Assembly: GCF_003353175.1 (NCBI RefSeq) | Contig: NZ_QHKS01000003.1 | Coordinates: forward strand, 1-64,000 | DNA: 64,000 bases | Origin: Paraburkholderia lacunae | GTDB taxonomy: Bacteria; Pseudomonadota; Gammaproteobacteria; Burkholderiales; Burkholderiaceae | Direction of reading: 5' to 3' | Part shown: positions 17,950-26,633 of the stretch, piece by piece | Layout of the letters: each line of letters starts with the position of its first letter | Position numbering within the stretch: position 1 is the first letter of the stretch | Made by a program: the position numbers and the translations under genes | The notes under the pieces: model-generated | The model's input: only the letters and a program-made list of their open reading frames with translations | The model's database searches: none | What the model was told of the DNA's origin: nothing

Positions 17950-18126
17950 ATGAAAAACTTGATCAAACGCTTTCTGAGAGATGACAAGGGCGTTACTGCC
18001 ATCGAGTATGGTCTGATTGCGGGGTTAGTTGTGCTCGTCATTGCTGCGTCGGTGGGAACCATCGGTACCAACCTGAAATCGGTGCTGGACTCGCTGGGAA
18101 CGAAGATAACCACGCCAGCTACTTAA
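17950..18126 (+). CDS. flp: Flp-family type IVb pilin
   Basis: A 58-residue prepilin, the major subunit of the Tad pilus. The short basic leader MKNLIKRFLRDDKG is cut after G14 by the prepilin peptidase; the mature protein starts VTAIEYGLIAGLVVLVIAA, with the glutamate at +5 and the following tyrosine that define Flp pilins, in a hydrophobic helix. Length fits the family (50-70 residues). The ribosome-binding site GAGGG (17939-17943) precedes the ATG. It is the first gene of the tad locus and has its own sigma-70 promoter and a strong terminator, so it can be made in large excess over the assembly proteins. Confidence 0.95.
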   Translation: MKNLIKRFLRDDKGVTAIEYGLIAGLVVLVIAASVGTIGTNLKSVLDSLGTKITTPAT

Positions 18127-18144
18127 AGCATTCTGTCAACGCTT

Positions 18145-18192
18145 CGCGAAGCAGTCGGCGTTCTTGCGTCCGCTTGCTTCGCGGCGTTTTTT
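18145..18192 (+). terminator. Terminator between flp and tadV
   Basis: CGCGAAGCA (18145-18153) pairs with TGCTTCGCG (18175-18183), followed by GCG and six T (18187-18192). It would let most transcripts end after flp and leave the assembly genes at a lower level. Confidence 0.75.
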
Positions 18193-18265
18193 AATGCTTT
18201 GCCAAACTGGCTAATGCGAATTGCTTGGCAATTCGCATTGTGTTGCTTCGCCTGTCGAGTGCGAA

Positions 18266-18766
18266 ATGAATGTTTTCGTCGGTAATCCGTTATTTATCTC
18301 CTGGGCCGCCGTCGTCGCTATATGCGACTGCCGTAGCCGGCGTATTCCTGATTCTGTCGTCGTTGCCGGATTGGCAGCGGCGTTCGGTTGCGCGCTCGTG
18401 CAATGCGGCCCATTTGGTATTGCGCTGGGACAGGCGGCAATCGGCGCATCGATCGGCCTCGCCGCGCTGTTGCCATTTTTCGCGCTCGGCGCGATGGGCG
18501 CCGCTGACGTCAAAGTATTCGCGGCACTGGGCGCGTGGTGCGGCATGCACGCGCTGCTCGGCCTGTGGATGGCCGCCAGTCTTGCCGCCGGCGTGCACGC
18601 GCTCTGGCTGTTGATCACGACACGCACACGGCTTGCGAGCCTCGGCCGTCATGGCAGCCCGACTTTCGAACTGGCCGGCAAGGCTTCCACGCCGTACGCC
18701 GCGTGTCTCACGGTCGCGGCAAGCGCGTGGCTTCTTCTGCAAGGATTGGTCGGGGGCGTGCGATGA
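18266..18766 (+). CDS. tadV: Prepilin peptidase TadV/CpaA (A24 family)
   Basis: A 166-residue membrane aspartyl protease that removes the leader of Flp and pseudopilins. The two catalytic aspartates lie in the family motifs: D21 in AICDCRSRRIPD and D81 in MGAADVKV (GxGD-like, with Ala for the second Gly). About five hydrophobic helices are visible, and the methyltransferase domain of larger prepilin peptidases is absent, as in other TadV proteins. The ATG at 18266 gives a normal first membrane segment; a start 45 bp upstream would add 15 polar residues. It overlaps the next gene by four bases (ATGA). Confidence 0.9.
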   Translation: MNVFVGNPLFISWAAVVAICDCRSRRIPDSVVVAGLAAAFGCALVQCGPFGIALGQAAIGASIGLAALLPFFALGAMGAADVKVFAALGAWCGMHALLGLWMAASLAAGVHALWLLITTRTRLASLGRHGSPTFELAGKASTPYAACLTVAASAWLLLQGLVGGVR

Positions 18767-19260
18767 AGCCGCCGGCGACTGCGTGCATGCGCTCGCCGTC
18801 CGTGCGCGCCTATGCGCGCCGGACGCGCACCCAGCGTGGCGTCACGGCCGTCGAATTCGCGCTGGTGTTTCCGCTGTTCTTTACGGTCCTGTACGCGATC
18901 GTCACTTTCAGTCTGGTGCTGGTGGCGCAGCAGAACCTGACCTTGGCGGCCGAAGAAGGCGCGCGCGCCGCGCTGAACTGGCAGACCAACACCTCGATCG
19001 ATAGCGCGCTCGACAACCGCGGCAAGGCGGCCTGCGACGCCGCGACCCTGCTGGCAGCGCCGCTCGTGAGCACCATGCAGTGTGTGCACTCCGCTGCCAG
19101 CTGCGGGCCGAACAACGCGATGAAATGCATCAGTGTCGCGCTGACCTACGACTACAAAACCTATCCGCTGGTGCCGAGCTTGCCGCTTCTGAGCTTCACG
19201 ATTCCGAACACGCTGTCGAGCAGCGCCACCGTCCAACTCAATCCGGAGAACATTCAGTGA
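18763..19260 (+). CDS. tadE: TadE-type minor pseudopilin
   Basis: A 165-residue protein with the TadE/TadG-like N-terminus: a basic leader, then RTQRGVTAVEFALVFPLFFTVLYAIV, with the cleavable G/VTAVEF junction and one membrane helix. The rest is a small extracytoplasmic domain with four cysteines (CDAATLL, MQCVHSAASCGPNNAMKC) that could form two disulfides. The start overlaps the tadV stop (ATGA). Such pseudopilins are processed by TadV and are needed for pilus biogenesis. TadE and TadF are not easily told apart; the TadE label follows the N-terminal motif. Confidence 0.85.
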   Translation: MKPPATACMRSPSVRAYARRTRTQRGVTAVEFALVFPLFFTVLYAIVTFSLVLVAQQNLTLAAEEGARAALNWQTNTSIDSALDNRGKAACDAATLLAAPLVSTMQCVHSAASCGPNNAMKCISVALTYDYKTYPLVPSLPLLSFTIPNTLSSSATVQLNPENIQ

Positions 19261-19351
19261 CGCATGCGCCGGCCCTGCGCCGCTCCGCCCATCGACGCGC
19301 GTGCGAACGCTTGCACGGCGCGGCAACGTTCAACCGACGCAGCGAGCCATC

Positions 19352-20305
19352 ATGCCGAATCTGACCAAAATTCTCGCCGGCGCGCTGATCGCGGTCGCGC
19401 TGCTGCTCGGCCTGTTCGCATGGACGCTGTCGCGCCGCCCGGCGCCGGTGGCCGTTACGCCGGCGATGCACGCGAGCTTCCCGGTCGTGGTGGCGACTCA
19501 CGCGCTGCCCGCCGGTAAGGCAATCAGGGTCGACGCGCTGCGCGTGCAGTCGCTGCCGATCAATCCGAACGGCGCCTTCACCGATCCTGCGCAACTCGTC
19601 GGCCGCGTGCCGAATGCGGAGATCGCAGCCGAGTCGCCGGTGCTGGAAGGGCAACTGTCGTCGGGACTCGCCGAGCGCGTCGAGCCGGGCGAGCGCGCGC
19701 TGGCCGTGCGGGTCGACGAAGGCAACGCGGTCGGCAACCGCTTGCGCCCAGGCAATTTCGTCGACGTGTTCTTCACGCTCAAGCGCGACGGCGGCGGCGT
19801 CGGCGGCGGCGCTGAAATCGACCGTACCCAGGCGCGTCTGTTGATGTCGAAGGTGCGCGTGCTCGCGTTCGGCAACGCAACCGTGAGCGGCGACAACTCG
19901 GGCGATCCGAACGGCATGGTGCGCACCGCGGTGCTGGCGGTGCCGGTCGCCGACGTGGACCGGCTGACGCTGGCCGAAAGCGCGGGCCGCCTGATCTTCG
20001 CGCTGCGCAATCCGAAGGATGCCGAAGTAGCCGATCAGAGCGTCTTGCCGGTTTATCCAGGCGTATTGAAGACGGCCGCCCATAACGGTTCGGCCGAGCC
20101 GCTTCAGGACTCGACCCGCGCCGCGGCCGGCGTGGCGCTCGACGCGTTGTCGGGCCGCGGCAATCCGGCAGGCGCGGGCACGCGGCCGCCGCCGTTGCCG
20201 TTGCCGCGCATGCCGCCGCCGACGCGCGTGGCAGGCAATACGACCAGTACAAAGAGCGGTATCGAAGTGATACGGGGTGGGCGCGCCGAAACGGTCGCCT
20301 GGTAA
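19352..20305 (+). CDS. cpaB: Flp pilus assembly protein CpaB (RcpC)
   Basis: A 317-residue protein anchored by one N-terminal helix (ILAGALIAVALLLGLFAWTL), followed by a SAF-like domain (VVVATHALPAGKAIRVDALR, about 45-110) and the RcpC/CpaB domain (LAVRVDEGNAVGNRLRPGNFVDVFFTLK, and later VLAVPVADVDRLTLAESAGRLIFALRNP). The C-terminus is Pro/Arg-rich and low in complexity. The protein is thought to assist the secretin in the periplasm. No strong ribosome-binding site precedes the ATG at 19352; an in-frame GTG at 19301 is possible but would give an unlikely leader. Next gene: the secretin, 41 bp downstream. Confidence 0.88.
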   Translation: MPNLTKILAGALIAVALLLGLFAWTLSRRPAPVAVTPAMHASFPVVVATHALPAGKAIRVDALRVQSLPINPNGAFTDPAQLVGRVPNAEIAAESPVLEGQLSSGLAERVEPGERALAVRVDEGNAVGNRLRPGNFVDVFFTLKRDGGGVGGGAEIDRTQARLLMSKVRVLAFGNATVSGDNSGDPNGMVRTAVLAVPVADVDRLTLAESAGRLIFALRNPKDAEVADQSVLPVYPGVLKTAAHNGSAEPLQDSTRAAAGVALDALSGRGNPAGAGTRPPPLPLPRMPPPTRVAGNTTSTKSGIEVIRGGRAETVAW

Positions 20306-20346
20306 GCGGTTTCAGGGAACGGGCGGCCGGACGCGTCCATCACTAC

Positions 20347-21783
20347 ATGACAAAACGGATTGTTGTATTCGGGCAGGCAGTGTGGCTAGGAATGGCCTTG
20401 CTGGGTGTATCGACGGGGACTGACGCGGCCGGTCCGGTACAGCGGGCGCAGCAGGGGCAGCCGCCGCAGGCGCGCGAGGCGGCTCAGATAGCCGAGGCGC
20501 CGCCCGCGCAGACCATCGCGCTGACAGTGGGCGCCCAGCAGCCGCTGGCGACCGGCCATACGCTGCAGCGTGTCGCGATCGGCGATCCGTCGGTGGCCGA
20601 CGTGCTGATCATCAAGGGCGACAAGCGCGGCGGCGTGTTGCTGGTCGGCAAGGCGGCGGGCACCACCAATCTGATGCTGTGGGCGCGCGATCGCGATGTG
20701 CCGCTCACCTATACGGTCAACGTGAGCAGCGCGGCTGCCGCGTCGCTGCTCGGCACCGACACGCCGAGCGTCAAGGTGCTCGGCGGCACGGCGGTGGTAT
20801 CCGGCTCGACGGCGACGATGGAGTCTCACCAGCGCGCCGTGGTCGCCGCGGAAGGTTCGCTCGGCAAGGACGGCTCGGTGATCGATACGTCGACGGTGGT
20901 AAGCCGCGCAGTGGTGCAGGTCGACGTGCGGGTGGTCGAGTTCAGCCGCTCGGTGCTCAAGGAGGTCGGCTTCAACTTCTTCCGGCAGAACAACGGTTTC
21001 TCGTTCGGCAGCATCGGGCCGAACGGACCGACCTCGGTGAAGGTGCCGCAGACGCAGTTCGACCCGAACTCCAGCACGACAGTGGGCCCGGCGGTGGCTA
21101 CGCCATTGTCGTCGGCGTTCAACCTGGTATTGAGTTCAGCGACGCACGGTCTCTTCGCCGATCTGAGTTTGATGGAAAGCAACAACCTGGCGCGCGTACT
21201 TGCCGAGCCGACGCTGGTGGCGCTGTCCGGACAGAGCGCGAGCTTCCTCGCCGGTGGAGAAATCCCTGTGCCCGTGCCACAAGGACTGGGTACGACCTCG
21301 ATCGAATACAAGCCTTACGGCGTCGGCCTCACCTTGACGCCGACCGTTCTGAGCCCGCAGCGCATCGCGTTGAAAGTGGCGCCGGAGGCCAGTCAGCTGG
21401 ACTTCACGAACGCCGTGACGATCAGCGGCGTATCGGTGCCCGCGTTCACCACGCGGCGTGCGGATACCGCCGTCGAACTCGGCGACGGCGAGAGCTTCGT
21501 GATCGGCGGCCTGATCGACCGCGAGACCGCCTCGAATGTCTCCAAGGTGCCGGTGCTCGGCGACCTGCCGATCATCGGCACGTTCTTCAAGCAGATGAAC
21601 TACCAGCAGAACGAGAAAGAGCTGGTGATCATCGTGACGCCGCATCTGGTATCGCCGCTCGCGAAGGGCGCGGCCTTGCCGTCGACGCCGGGCGAGCAGT
21701 CGGAGCAGCGCAACGGGCCGGTCTGGCGCTCGCTGCTCGGCGGCGTGGCCTCGCATGATGCCGCGCCGGGATTTTCGAAGTGA
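20347..21783 (+). CDS. cpaC: Tad pilus secretin CpaC (RcpA)
   Basis: A 478-residue outer-membrane secretin that forms the pilus exit channel. Signal peptide (VWLGMALLGVSTGTDA); a BON/pilus-assembly N-domain (about 55-140; GHTLQRVAIGDPSVADVLII, TTNLMLWARDRD); then the secretin core with VVQVDVRVVEFSRSVLKEVGFNF, LARVLAEPTLVALSGQSASFLAGGEIPVPV and the closing PVLGDLPIIGTFFKQMNYQQNEKELVIIVTPHLVSP. Length is typical. It sits between cpaB and cpaE as in other tad loci. Confidence 0.95.
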   Translation: MTKRIVVFGQAVWLGMALLGVSTGTDAAGPVQRAQQGQPPQAREAAQIAEAPPAQTIALTVGAQQPLATGHTLQRVAIGDPSVADVLIIKGDKRGGVLLVGKAAGTTNLMLWARDRDVPLTYTVNVSSAAAASLLGTDTPSVKVLGGTAVVSGSTATMESHQRAVVAAEGSLGKDGSVIDTSTVVSRAVVQVDVRVVEFSRSVLKEVGFNFFRQNNGFSFGSIGPNGPTSVKVPQTQFDPNSSTTVGPAVATPLSSAFNLVLSSATHGLFADLSLMESNNLARVLAEPTLVALSGQSASFLAGGEIPVPVPQGLGTTSIEYKPYGVGLTLTPTVLSPQRIALKVAPEASQLDFTNAVTISGVSVPAFTTRRADTAVELGDGESFVIGGLIDRETASNVSKVPVLGDLPIIGTFFKQMNYQQNEKELVIIVTPHLVSPLAKGAALPSTPGEQSEQRNGPVWRSLLGGVASHDAAPGFSK

Positions 21784-21912
21784 AGCCGGCGGGCGTCGGG
21801 GTGACGCGGCGGATCAGTGGAGTGAGCCGGCGCGCGTGCGATCCGCATGCGCACACCGGCAAGCAGTACGACGCGGCGGCTTCGCAGCCGATGCCGCAAA
21901 AGGATGTCCAAC

Positions 21913-23154
21913 ATGAACGCGAGAACGCATTCATTGACTGAACGCGCGGTTTCCGACTACTTCGTGTTCGCGTCGCTAGCCGAAGAACACGTGCGTTGGC
22001 TTGCCGATACGTTGGCAGGCGCCGGTGCGGTCGACGCGGCCACGCTCGATCCTTCGATGCTCACGCAGCGCATCGCGACACTGAACCCGTCGCTGGTGTT
22101 CGTCGACTTTTCCGGCGGCCGCGCCGCGGCGGCGAGTGCCGCCGCAAGCGCGGTCCGTACCGCTTATCCCGGCATGCAGATCGTCGCGATCGGCTCGCTG
22201 GCCGAGCCTGAAAGCGCGCTGGCCGCGTTGCGCGCCGGCGTGCGCGATTTCATCGATTTATCGGCGCCCGCCGAGGATGCCCTGCGCATTACGCGTCAGG
22301 TCCTCGACAACCTGGTCGAGCCGGTCAGCCGTCATGGCCATGTCACCGCGCTGTTGGGCGCGCGTATCGGCATGGGCGTGAGCACCCTGGCGGCGAACCT
22401 GGCGGTGATGCTGCAGCGGCGCGACGTCGCGCAAGGGCGGCAGGCGGCCTTGCTCGATCTCGGTTTGCCGGCGGGAGACGGCTCGCTGCTCCTGAACACG
22501 CGCAGCGAATTCAACTTTGTCGAAGCCGTGCGCAATCTGCGCCGCTTCGATCAGACCTTCGTGCATACCGCGCTGTCGCACCACGCCAGCGGCCTCGCGC
22601 TCACCTCGCTGCCGCCCAATCTCGCCGACATGCGCGAGGTGTCGTATGCGTCGTCGATCGGCTTGCTGAACCGGCTGCGCGCGTTCTTCGATCAGCAGAT
22701 CGTCGATCTTGGCGGCTTCACCAACAGCGAGTTCATCGCCCACGTGGTGCAGGCCGCCGACGAAACCTGGTTGCTGTGCGATCAGGGCGTGGCCTCGATC
22801 GTGTCGGCGGTCGGCGTACTCGACGCGCTGCGCGAAGAGGGCGTGGATACCGCCAACGTGCGGCTGATCGTCAACAAGTTCGACGCCGACCTCGGCCTCG
22901 CCGCCGCGCAGATCGCGCAGCGTCTGGACATCCCGCTGCTGACGACGCTGCCGGAGCGGCGCGTCGCGCTCGGCCAGGCCGTCAACCAGGGTCATCTGCT
23001 GGCCGACGCCGCCGCACGCGATCCGTACGTGCGCGCGCTCGAACCGTTGCTCGAACGGCTCGGCGGCGCCGCCGGCAACGCTGCGCAAGCACGCAGCAAA
23101 TCCGCGCTCGGCGCGCTCAAGCGCCTCATTTCAACCCCTCACAAGCGGTCATAG
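21913..23154 (+). CDS. cpaE: Pilus localisation ATPase-like protein CpaE/TadZ
   Basis: A 413-residue protein with an N-terminal receiver-like domain (about 10-125) and a C-terminal ParA/MinD-type domain; such proteins place the Tad machine at the pole. The P-loop region reads LLGARIGMGVSTLAANLAVML, so both lysines of the usual KGGxGxGKST are missing. Atypical P-loops are known in TadZ. Later ParA-like landmarks are recognisable (DLGLPAGDG, VDLGGF, LIVNKFDADLGLA). Of two near start codons, the ATG at 21913 has the better spacing from AAAAGG (21898-21903). It ends four bases before cpaF. Confidence 0.9.
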   Translation: MNARTHSLTERAVSDYFVFASLAEEHVRWLADTLAGAGAVDAATLDPSMLTQRIATLNPSLVFVDFSGGRAAAASAAASAVRTAYPGMQIVAIGSLAEPESALAALRAGVRDFIDLSAPAEDALRITRQVLDNLVEPVSRHGHVTALLGARIGMGVSTLAANLAVMLQRRDVAQGRQAALLDLGLPAGDGSLLLNTRSEFNFVEAVRNLRRFDQTFVHTALSHHASGLALTSLPPNLADMREVSYASSIGLLNRLRAFFDQQIVDLGGFTNSEFIAHVVQAADETWLLCDQGVASIVSAVGVLDALREEGVDTANVRLIVNKFDADLGLAAAQIAQRLDIPLLTTLPERRVALGQAVNQGHLLADAAARDPYVRALEPLLERLGGAAGNAAQARSKSALGALKRLISTPHKRS

Positions 23155-23157
23155 ACG

Positions 23158-24546
23158 ATGGCAAAAGAGATCGAATTTGCCGACGACGCGCCTTCGTTCG
23201 CGCATAGCCAGCAGTTCCAGGACATCAAGAACGCGGCGCACGAACATCTGCTCACGCGTATCGAGGAGCTCGGTTCCGAGTTCGGCCGCTGGTCGCGTAA
23301 CGCGATCAACCAGTTCGTCGATCTGGAGATGGACAGCTTTGTGCGGCTGCGCCGGATACCAATCAACGAGAGCGAAGTGCGCCTGATCGCCGAGGCGCTG
23401 ACCAAAGAGCTGGCGGGTTTCGGCCCGCTCGAGGATCTGCTCGCCGATCCGGCCGTCGAAGACATTCTGATCAACGGCTACAACGACGTGTACGTGTCGC
23501 GTCACGGCATCCTGACCAGGATCCAGGTGCGCTTCGCCGACAACGCACATCTGCTGCGGATCGTGCGGCGGATTCTCGCGCCGATCGGGCGGCGCCTGGA
23601 CGAATCGAATCCGATGGTCGATGCGCGGCTGCCGAACGGCGGGCGGGTCAATGTGGTGATCGAGCCGTTGTCGATCGACGGGCCGATCGTGTCGATCCGC
23701 AAATTCCGCAAAGATCCGATGCGTCCCGACGATCTGCTCGGCAACGGCACCTACAACCCGGAAATCGGCGCGCTGCTCGAAGCGGCGGTCGCCGCACGCT
23801 GCAACGTGCTGGTCTCGGGCGGCACGAGTTCGGGCAAGACTTCGCTGCTGAACGCGCTGGCGTTTCACATTCCCGAGCCGGAGCGGGTCGTGACGATCGA
23901 GGACACGGCCGAGCTGTCGCTGAACCACCCGCATGTGGTGCGGCTCGAAAGCCGCCCGGGCGGCTTCGACGGCGCGGGCGTCGTGACGATTCGCGACCTG
24001 TTGCGCAATACGCTGCGGATGCGTCCGGACCGCATCATCGTCGGCGAAGTGCGTGGCGGCGAAGTGCTCGAAATGCTGCAGGCGATGAACACCGGCCACG
24101 ACGGCTCGATGGGTACCGTGCACGCGAGTTCGCCGCGCGAATGTCTGTACCGGCTGGAAATGCTGGCGGGTTTCGCGGGCTTTCAGGGCACCGAGTCGAG
24201 CCTGCGCCGCCAGATCGCCAATGCAATCGACTTCATCGTGCAGATCGGGCGGCTCTCGAACGGCCGCCGGCGGATTCTGTCGATCACCGAAGTGACGGGC
24301 CTGTCGGACAACATCATCGCCACCCAGGAGCTGTATCGCTACGAGCCGGTCGTCACCGCGGAAGGCGATGAACTCGATAACTGGGTGTCGCTCGGCATTC
24401 ATCCGCACTCGCCGAAACTGGTGCGCTTCCGTCAGGCGCTCGGCGGCGGCGGGGGCAACGCGTTCGGCAATGCGGGTTTCGGTGGCGGCGATGGCTTCGG
24501 AGGCGGCGGCAGCGGTGGCGGCTTCGGCGGGGGCTTCAATGTCTAG
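23158..24546 (+). CDS. cpaF: Tad pilus assembly ATPase CpaF/TadA
   Basis: A 462-residue secretion ATPase that powers pilus assembly from the cytoplasmic side. An N-terminal three-helix region is followed by the N2 domain ([20 protein letters not shown]) and the ATPase core with Walker [10 protein letters not shown] at 221-229, Asp box [12 protein letters not shown], Walker [16 protein letters not shown] and His box [16 protein letters not shown]. The last 35 residues are an unusual Gly/Phe-rich tail ([20 protein letters not shown] and on) not expected in this ATPase. The tadB start codon lies inside its last codons. Confidence 0.95.
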   Translation: MAKEIEFADDAPSFAHSQQFQDIKNAAHEHLLTRIEELGSEFGRWSRNAINQFVDLEMDSFVRLRRIPINESEVRLIAEALTKELAGFGPLEDLLADPAVEDILINGYNDVYVSRHGILTRIQVRFADNAHLLRIVRRILAPIGRRLDESNPMVDARLPNGGRVNVVIEPLSIDGPIVSIRKFRKDPMRPDDLLGNGTYNPEIGALLEAAVAARCNVLVSGGTSSGKTSLLNALAFHIPEPERVVTIEDTAELSLNHPHVVRLESRPGGFDGAGVVTIRDLLRNTLRMRPDRIIVGEVRGGEVLEMLQAMNTGHDGSMGTVHASSPRECLYRLEMLAGFAGFQGTESSLRRQIANAIDFIVQIGRLSNGRRRILSITEVTGLSDNIIATQELYRYEPVVTAEGDELDNWVSLGIHPHSPKLVRFRQALGGGGGNAFGNAGFGGGDGFGGGGSGGGFGGGFNV

Positions 24547-25591
24547 CGCGGTACTGGTCTGCGCGGCGCTCGCGCTGTTGTGCGCAGCGGTTGCGTTGCT
24601 GCTATGGCAACGCAGCGCGCAACGCAAAGGCCAGGTGAGCGCCGAGCGTTTCATCGACAGCCGCATGGCGTCGGCCGTGCCGGGCGCCGTTGGAGCGGGC
24701 GGCATCGCGGGCGGCGCCGGTGCGCCCCGCGCCGCGCCGGTGCGCTCAGCCTCCGCATCAGCCGCTGCATCAGCCGCATCAGCCGCGATTGCGATGCAAG
24801 CGCCGCCCGCGGATGCGGGCTGGCTCGCGCAATGGCGCTACCAGACCTTGCGCGTGCGCTTCATGCTGCGGCACACGATGGCTCGTGCGGGCATCGTCGA
24901 CGCAAAGGGGCCTGCGGTGATCATCGGCGTCATCGTGCTGCTGCTGTGCGGCTGGGCCGCGAGCGTAGGCGGCTTGCTCGCTGCCGGCGCGACGCTGACT
25001 GCCTGCGCGATGTTCCTTTATTTTCTGCTGTCGATACGCATCAACAAGCGCCGCGGGCTGATCGTGCGGCAGTTGCCGTTGTTCCTCGACGGCATCGTGC
25101 GTCTGATTACGCTTGGCAATAGTGTGCCGGCCGCGTTCCAGGCGGCCTTGCAAACCACCGAGGCGCCGCTGCGCGAATGTCTCGATCACGTCTCGCGGAT
25201 GCTGCGCACCGGCGTCGAAATCGATCGCGCGCTGTATCAGGTCGCGCTGATCTACGGGGCGCGCGAACTCGAGCTGGTCGGCGCCGTGCTGCGTCTGTCG
25301 GTCAAGTACGGCGGCCGCGCCGACGTGATGCTCGACCGTATGGCGTCGTTCATGCGCGACCTCGAGCAGGCGGAGCGCGAACTCGTGGCGATGTCGGCGG
25401 AAATACGGCTGTCGTCGTGGGTGCTCGGGATGCTGCCGATCGGCATCGGCGGTTTTCTGATTCTTTCGAATCCTCAGTACTTCTCGACGATGTGGTTCGA
25501 TCCGACCGGGCGGCAGCTCGTGTATCTGGCGTTCGCTCTGCAGCTGCTCGGCGCCTATCTGCTCTACCGCCTCGCGAACCTGAGGGCATGA
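24539..25591 (+). CDS. tadB: Tad inner-membrane platform protein TadB
   Basis: A 350-residue T2SSF-domain membrane protein. One helix at the N-terminus ([21 protein letters not shown]), an Ala-rich linker, two helices in the middle (VIIGVIVLLLCGWAASVGGLL and LTACAMFLYFLLSI), the T2SSF cytoplasmic domain (QLPLFLDGIVRLITLGNSVP to ELVAMSAEIRLSSWVLGMLP), and C-terminal helices. The ATG at 24539 is chosen because it overlaps the end of cpaF (ATGTCTAG), typical of translational coupling, and gives a plausible membrane N-terminus. TadB and TadC together form the platform for CpaF. Confidence 0.92.
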   Translation: MSSAVLVCAALALLCAAVALLLWQRSAQRKGQVSAERFIDSRMASAVPGAVGAGGIAGGAGAPRAAPVRSASASAAASAASAAIAMQAPPADAGWLAQWRYQTLRVRFMLRHTMARAGIVDAKGPAVIIGVIVLLLCGWAASVGGLLAAGATLTACAMFLYFLLSIRINKRRGLIVRQLPLFLDGIVRLITLGNSVPAAFQAALQTTEAPLRECLDHVSRMLRTGVEIDRALYQVALIYGARELELVGAVLRLSVKYGGRADVMLDRMASFMRDLEQAERELVAMSAEIRLSSWVLGMLPIGIGGFLILSNPQYFSTMWFDPTGRQLVYLAFALQLLGAYLLYRLANLRA

Positions 25592-26622
25592 CGATGCAAG
25601 TCCATCAACTCGTCGCACTCGCGCTCGCACTGGCTGCGCTCGCGCTGCTGCTGATCGCCGGGCTGGTGCTGGCGCGCATTGCCGCCGTGCGGCGCAGCGA
25701 GCGCACGCTCCGGCATGCGCTCGACGAACGCGCGCAGCAAAGCGCGGCGCTGGCCGCCGCCGCGGCTGCACGTGGCGCTGACGGCGCGCCGGGGGCGGCG
25801 AAAGCGGCGAAAGCGGCGGCCGCGCGCAACCTGCCGCCGAAGGGCTTCAAGGGCCTGCTCGAGCGCTTCGCGCTCACCGGGGTCCGCTGGCTCGACACGC
25901 CGTTCGGCCGCCAGGTCGTCGCCGAAGAAGACCGCCGCCTGCTGGAGCAGTGCGGCTTCGTGGACACGCGCACGCGCGGCCTGTTTCTGGTGGCGCGGAT
26001 CCTGGGCGCGCTGGTGCTGCCGGTGCTGGCGGGCGTCCTGACGCGCGAATACCTGGATGGCGAGCGCTACTTGTTGCTGGTGGTCATCGCGATCGTGGCG
26101 GGCTTCATGCTGCCGAAGATCGTCCTCAAGCGGCGCGCCGGCAAACGCCGCCTCGGCGTGGTCGACGAATTGCCGTTGCTGGTCGATCTGCTGCGCCTGC
26201 TACAAGGTGTCGGCTTGTCGCTCGATCAGAGTTTGCAGGTGTTGGTCGGCGATTTCCGCAGCGTGTTGCCGGTGTTGTCGAGCGAACTGGAAATCGCCCA
26301 GCGCCAGTTCGCCGCGGGCCGCACCCGCGAGCAATCGCTCAACCGTCTGGCGTCGAGTTACGACAACGAGGATTTGCGCGCCGTGGTGCGTCTGCTGGTG
26401 CAGGTCGACCGGCACGGCGGCGCGGTGCAGGAACCGCTCAAGCAGTTCGGCGACCGCTTGCGCGACACGCGCCGGGCGATGCTGCGCGAACGCATCGGCC
26501 GTCTCGCGGTGAAGATGACCGGCGTGATGATCCTGACGCTGCTGCCCGCGCTGATGATCGTCACGGCCGGCCCCGGCGTGCTCGCTGTCTCGCAGTCGTT
26601 GCTCTCGGCGCGGCAGCATTAA
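25588..26622 (+). CDS. tadC: Tad inner-membrane platform protein TadC
   Basis: A 344-residue partner of TadB with the same T2SSF fold. An N-terminal membrane helix, an Ala-rich linker (about 50-80), two middle helices (VARILGALVLPVLAGVL and YLLLVVIAIVAGFMLP), the cytoplasmic domain (VVDELPLLVDLLRLLQGVGLS to RERIGRLAVKMTGVMI) and a final helix. The start overlaps the tadB stop (ATGA), with TGAGGG as ribosome-binding site; an ATG six bases later is possible. The order tadB-tadC-tadD is that of canonical tad loci. Confidence 0.92.
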   Translation: MTMQVHQLVALALALAALALLLIAGLVLARIAAVRRSERTLRHALDERAQQSAALAAAAAARGADGAPGAAKAAKAAAARNLPPKGFKGLLERFALTGVRWLDTPFGRQVVAEEDRRLLEQCGFVDTRTRGLFLVARILGALVLPVLAGVLTREYLDGERYLLLVVIAIVAGFMLPKIVLKRRAGKRRLGVVDELPLLVDLLRLLQGVGLSLDQSLQVLVGDFRSVLPVLSSELEIAQRQFAAGRTREQSLNRLASSYDNEDLRAVVRLLVQVDRHGGAVQEPLKQFGDRLRDTRRAMLRERIGRLAVKMTGVMILTLLPALMIVTAGPGVLAVSQSLLSARQH

Positions 26623-26633
26623 GGATTCTTGCC

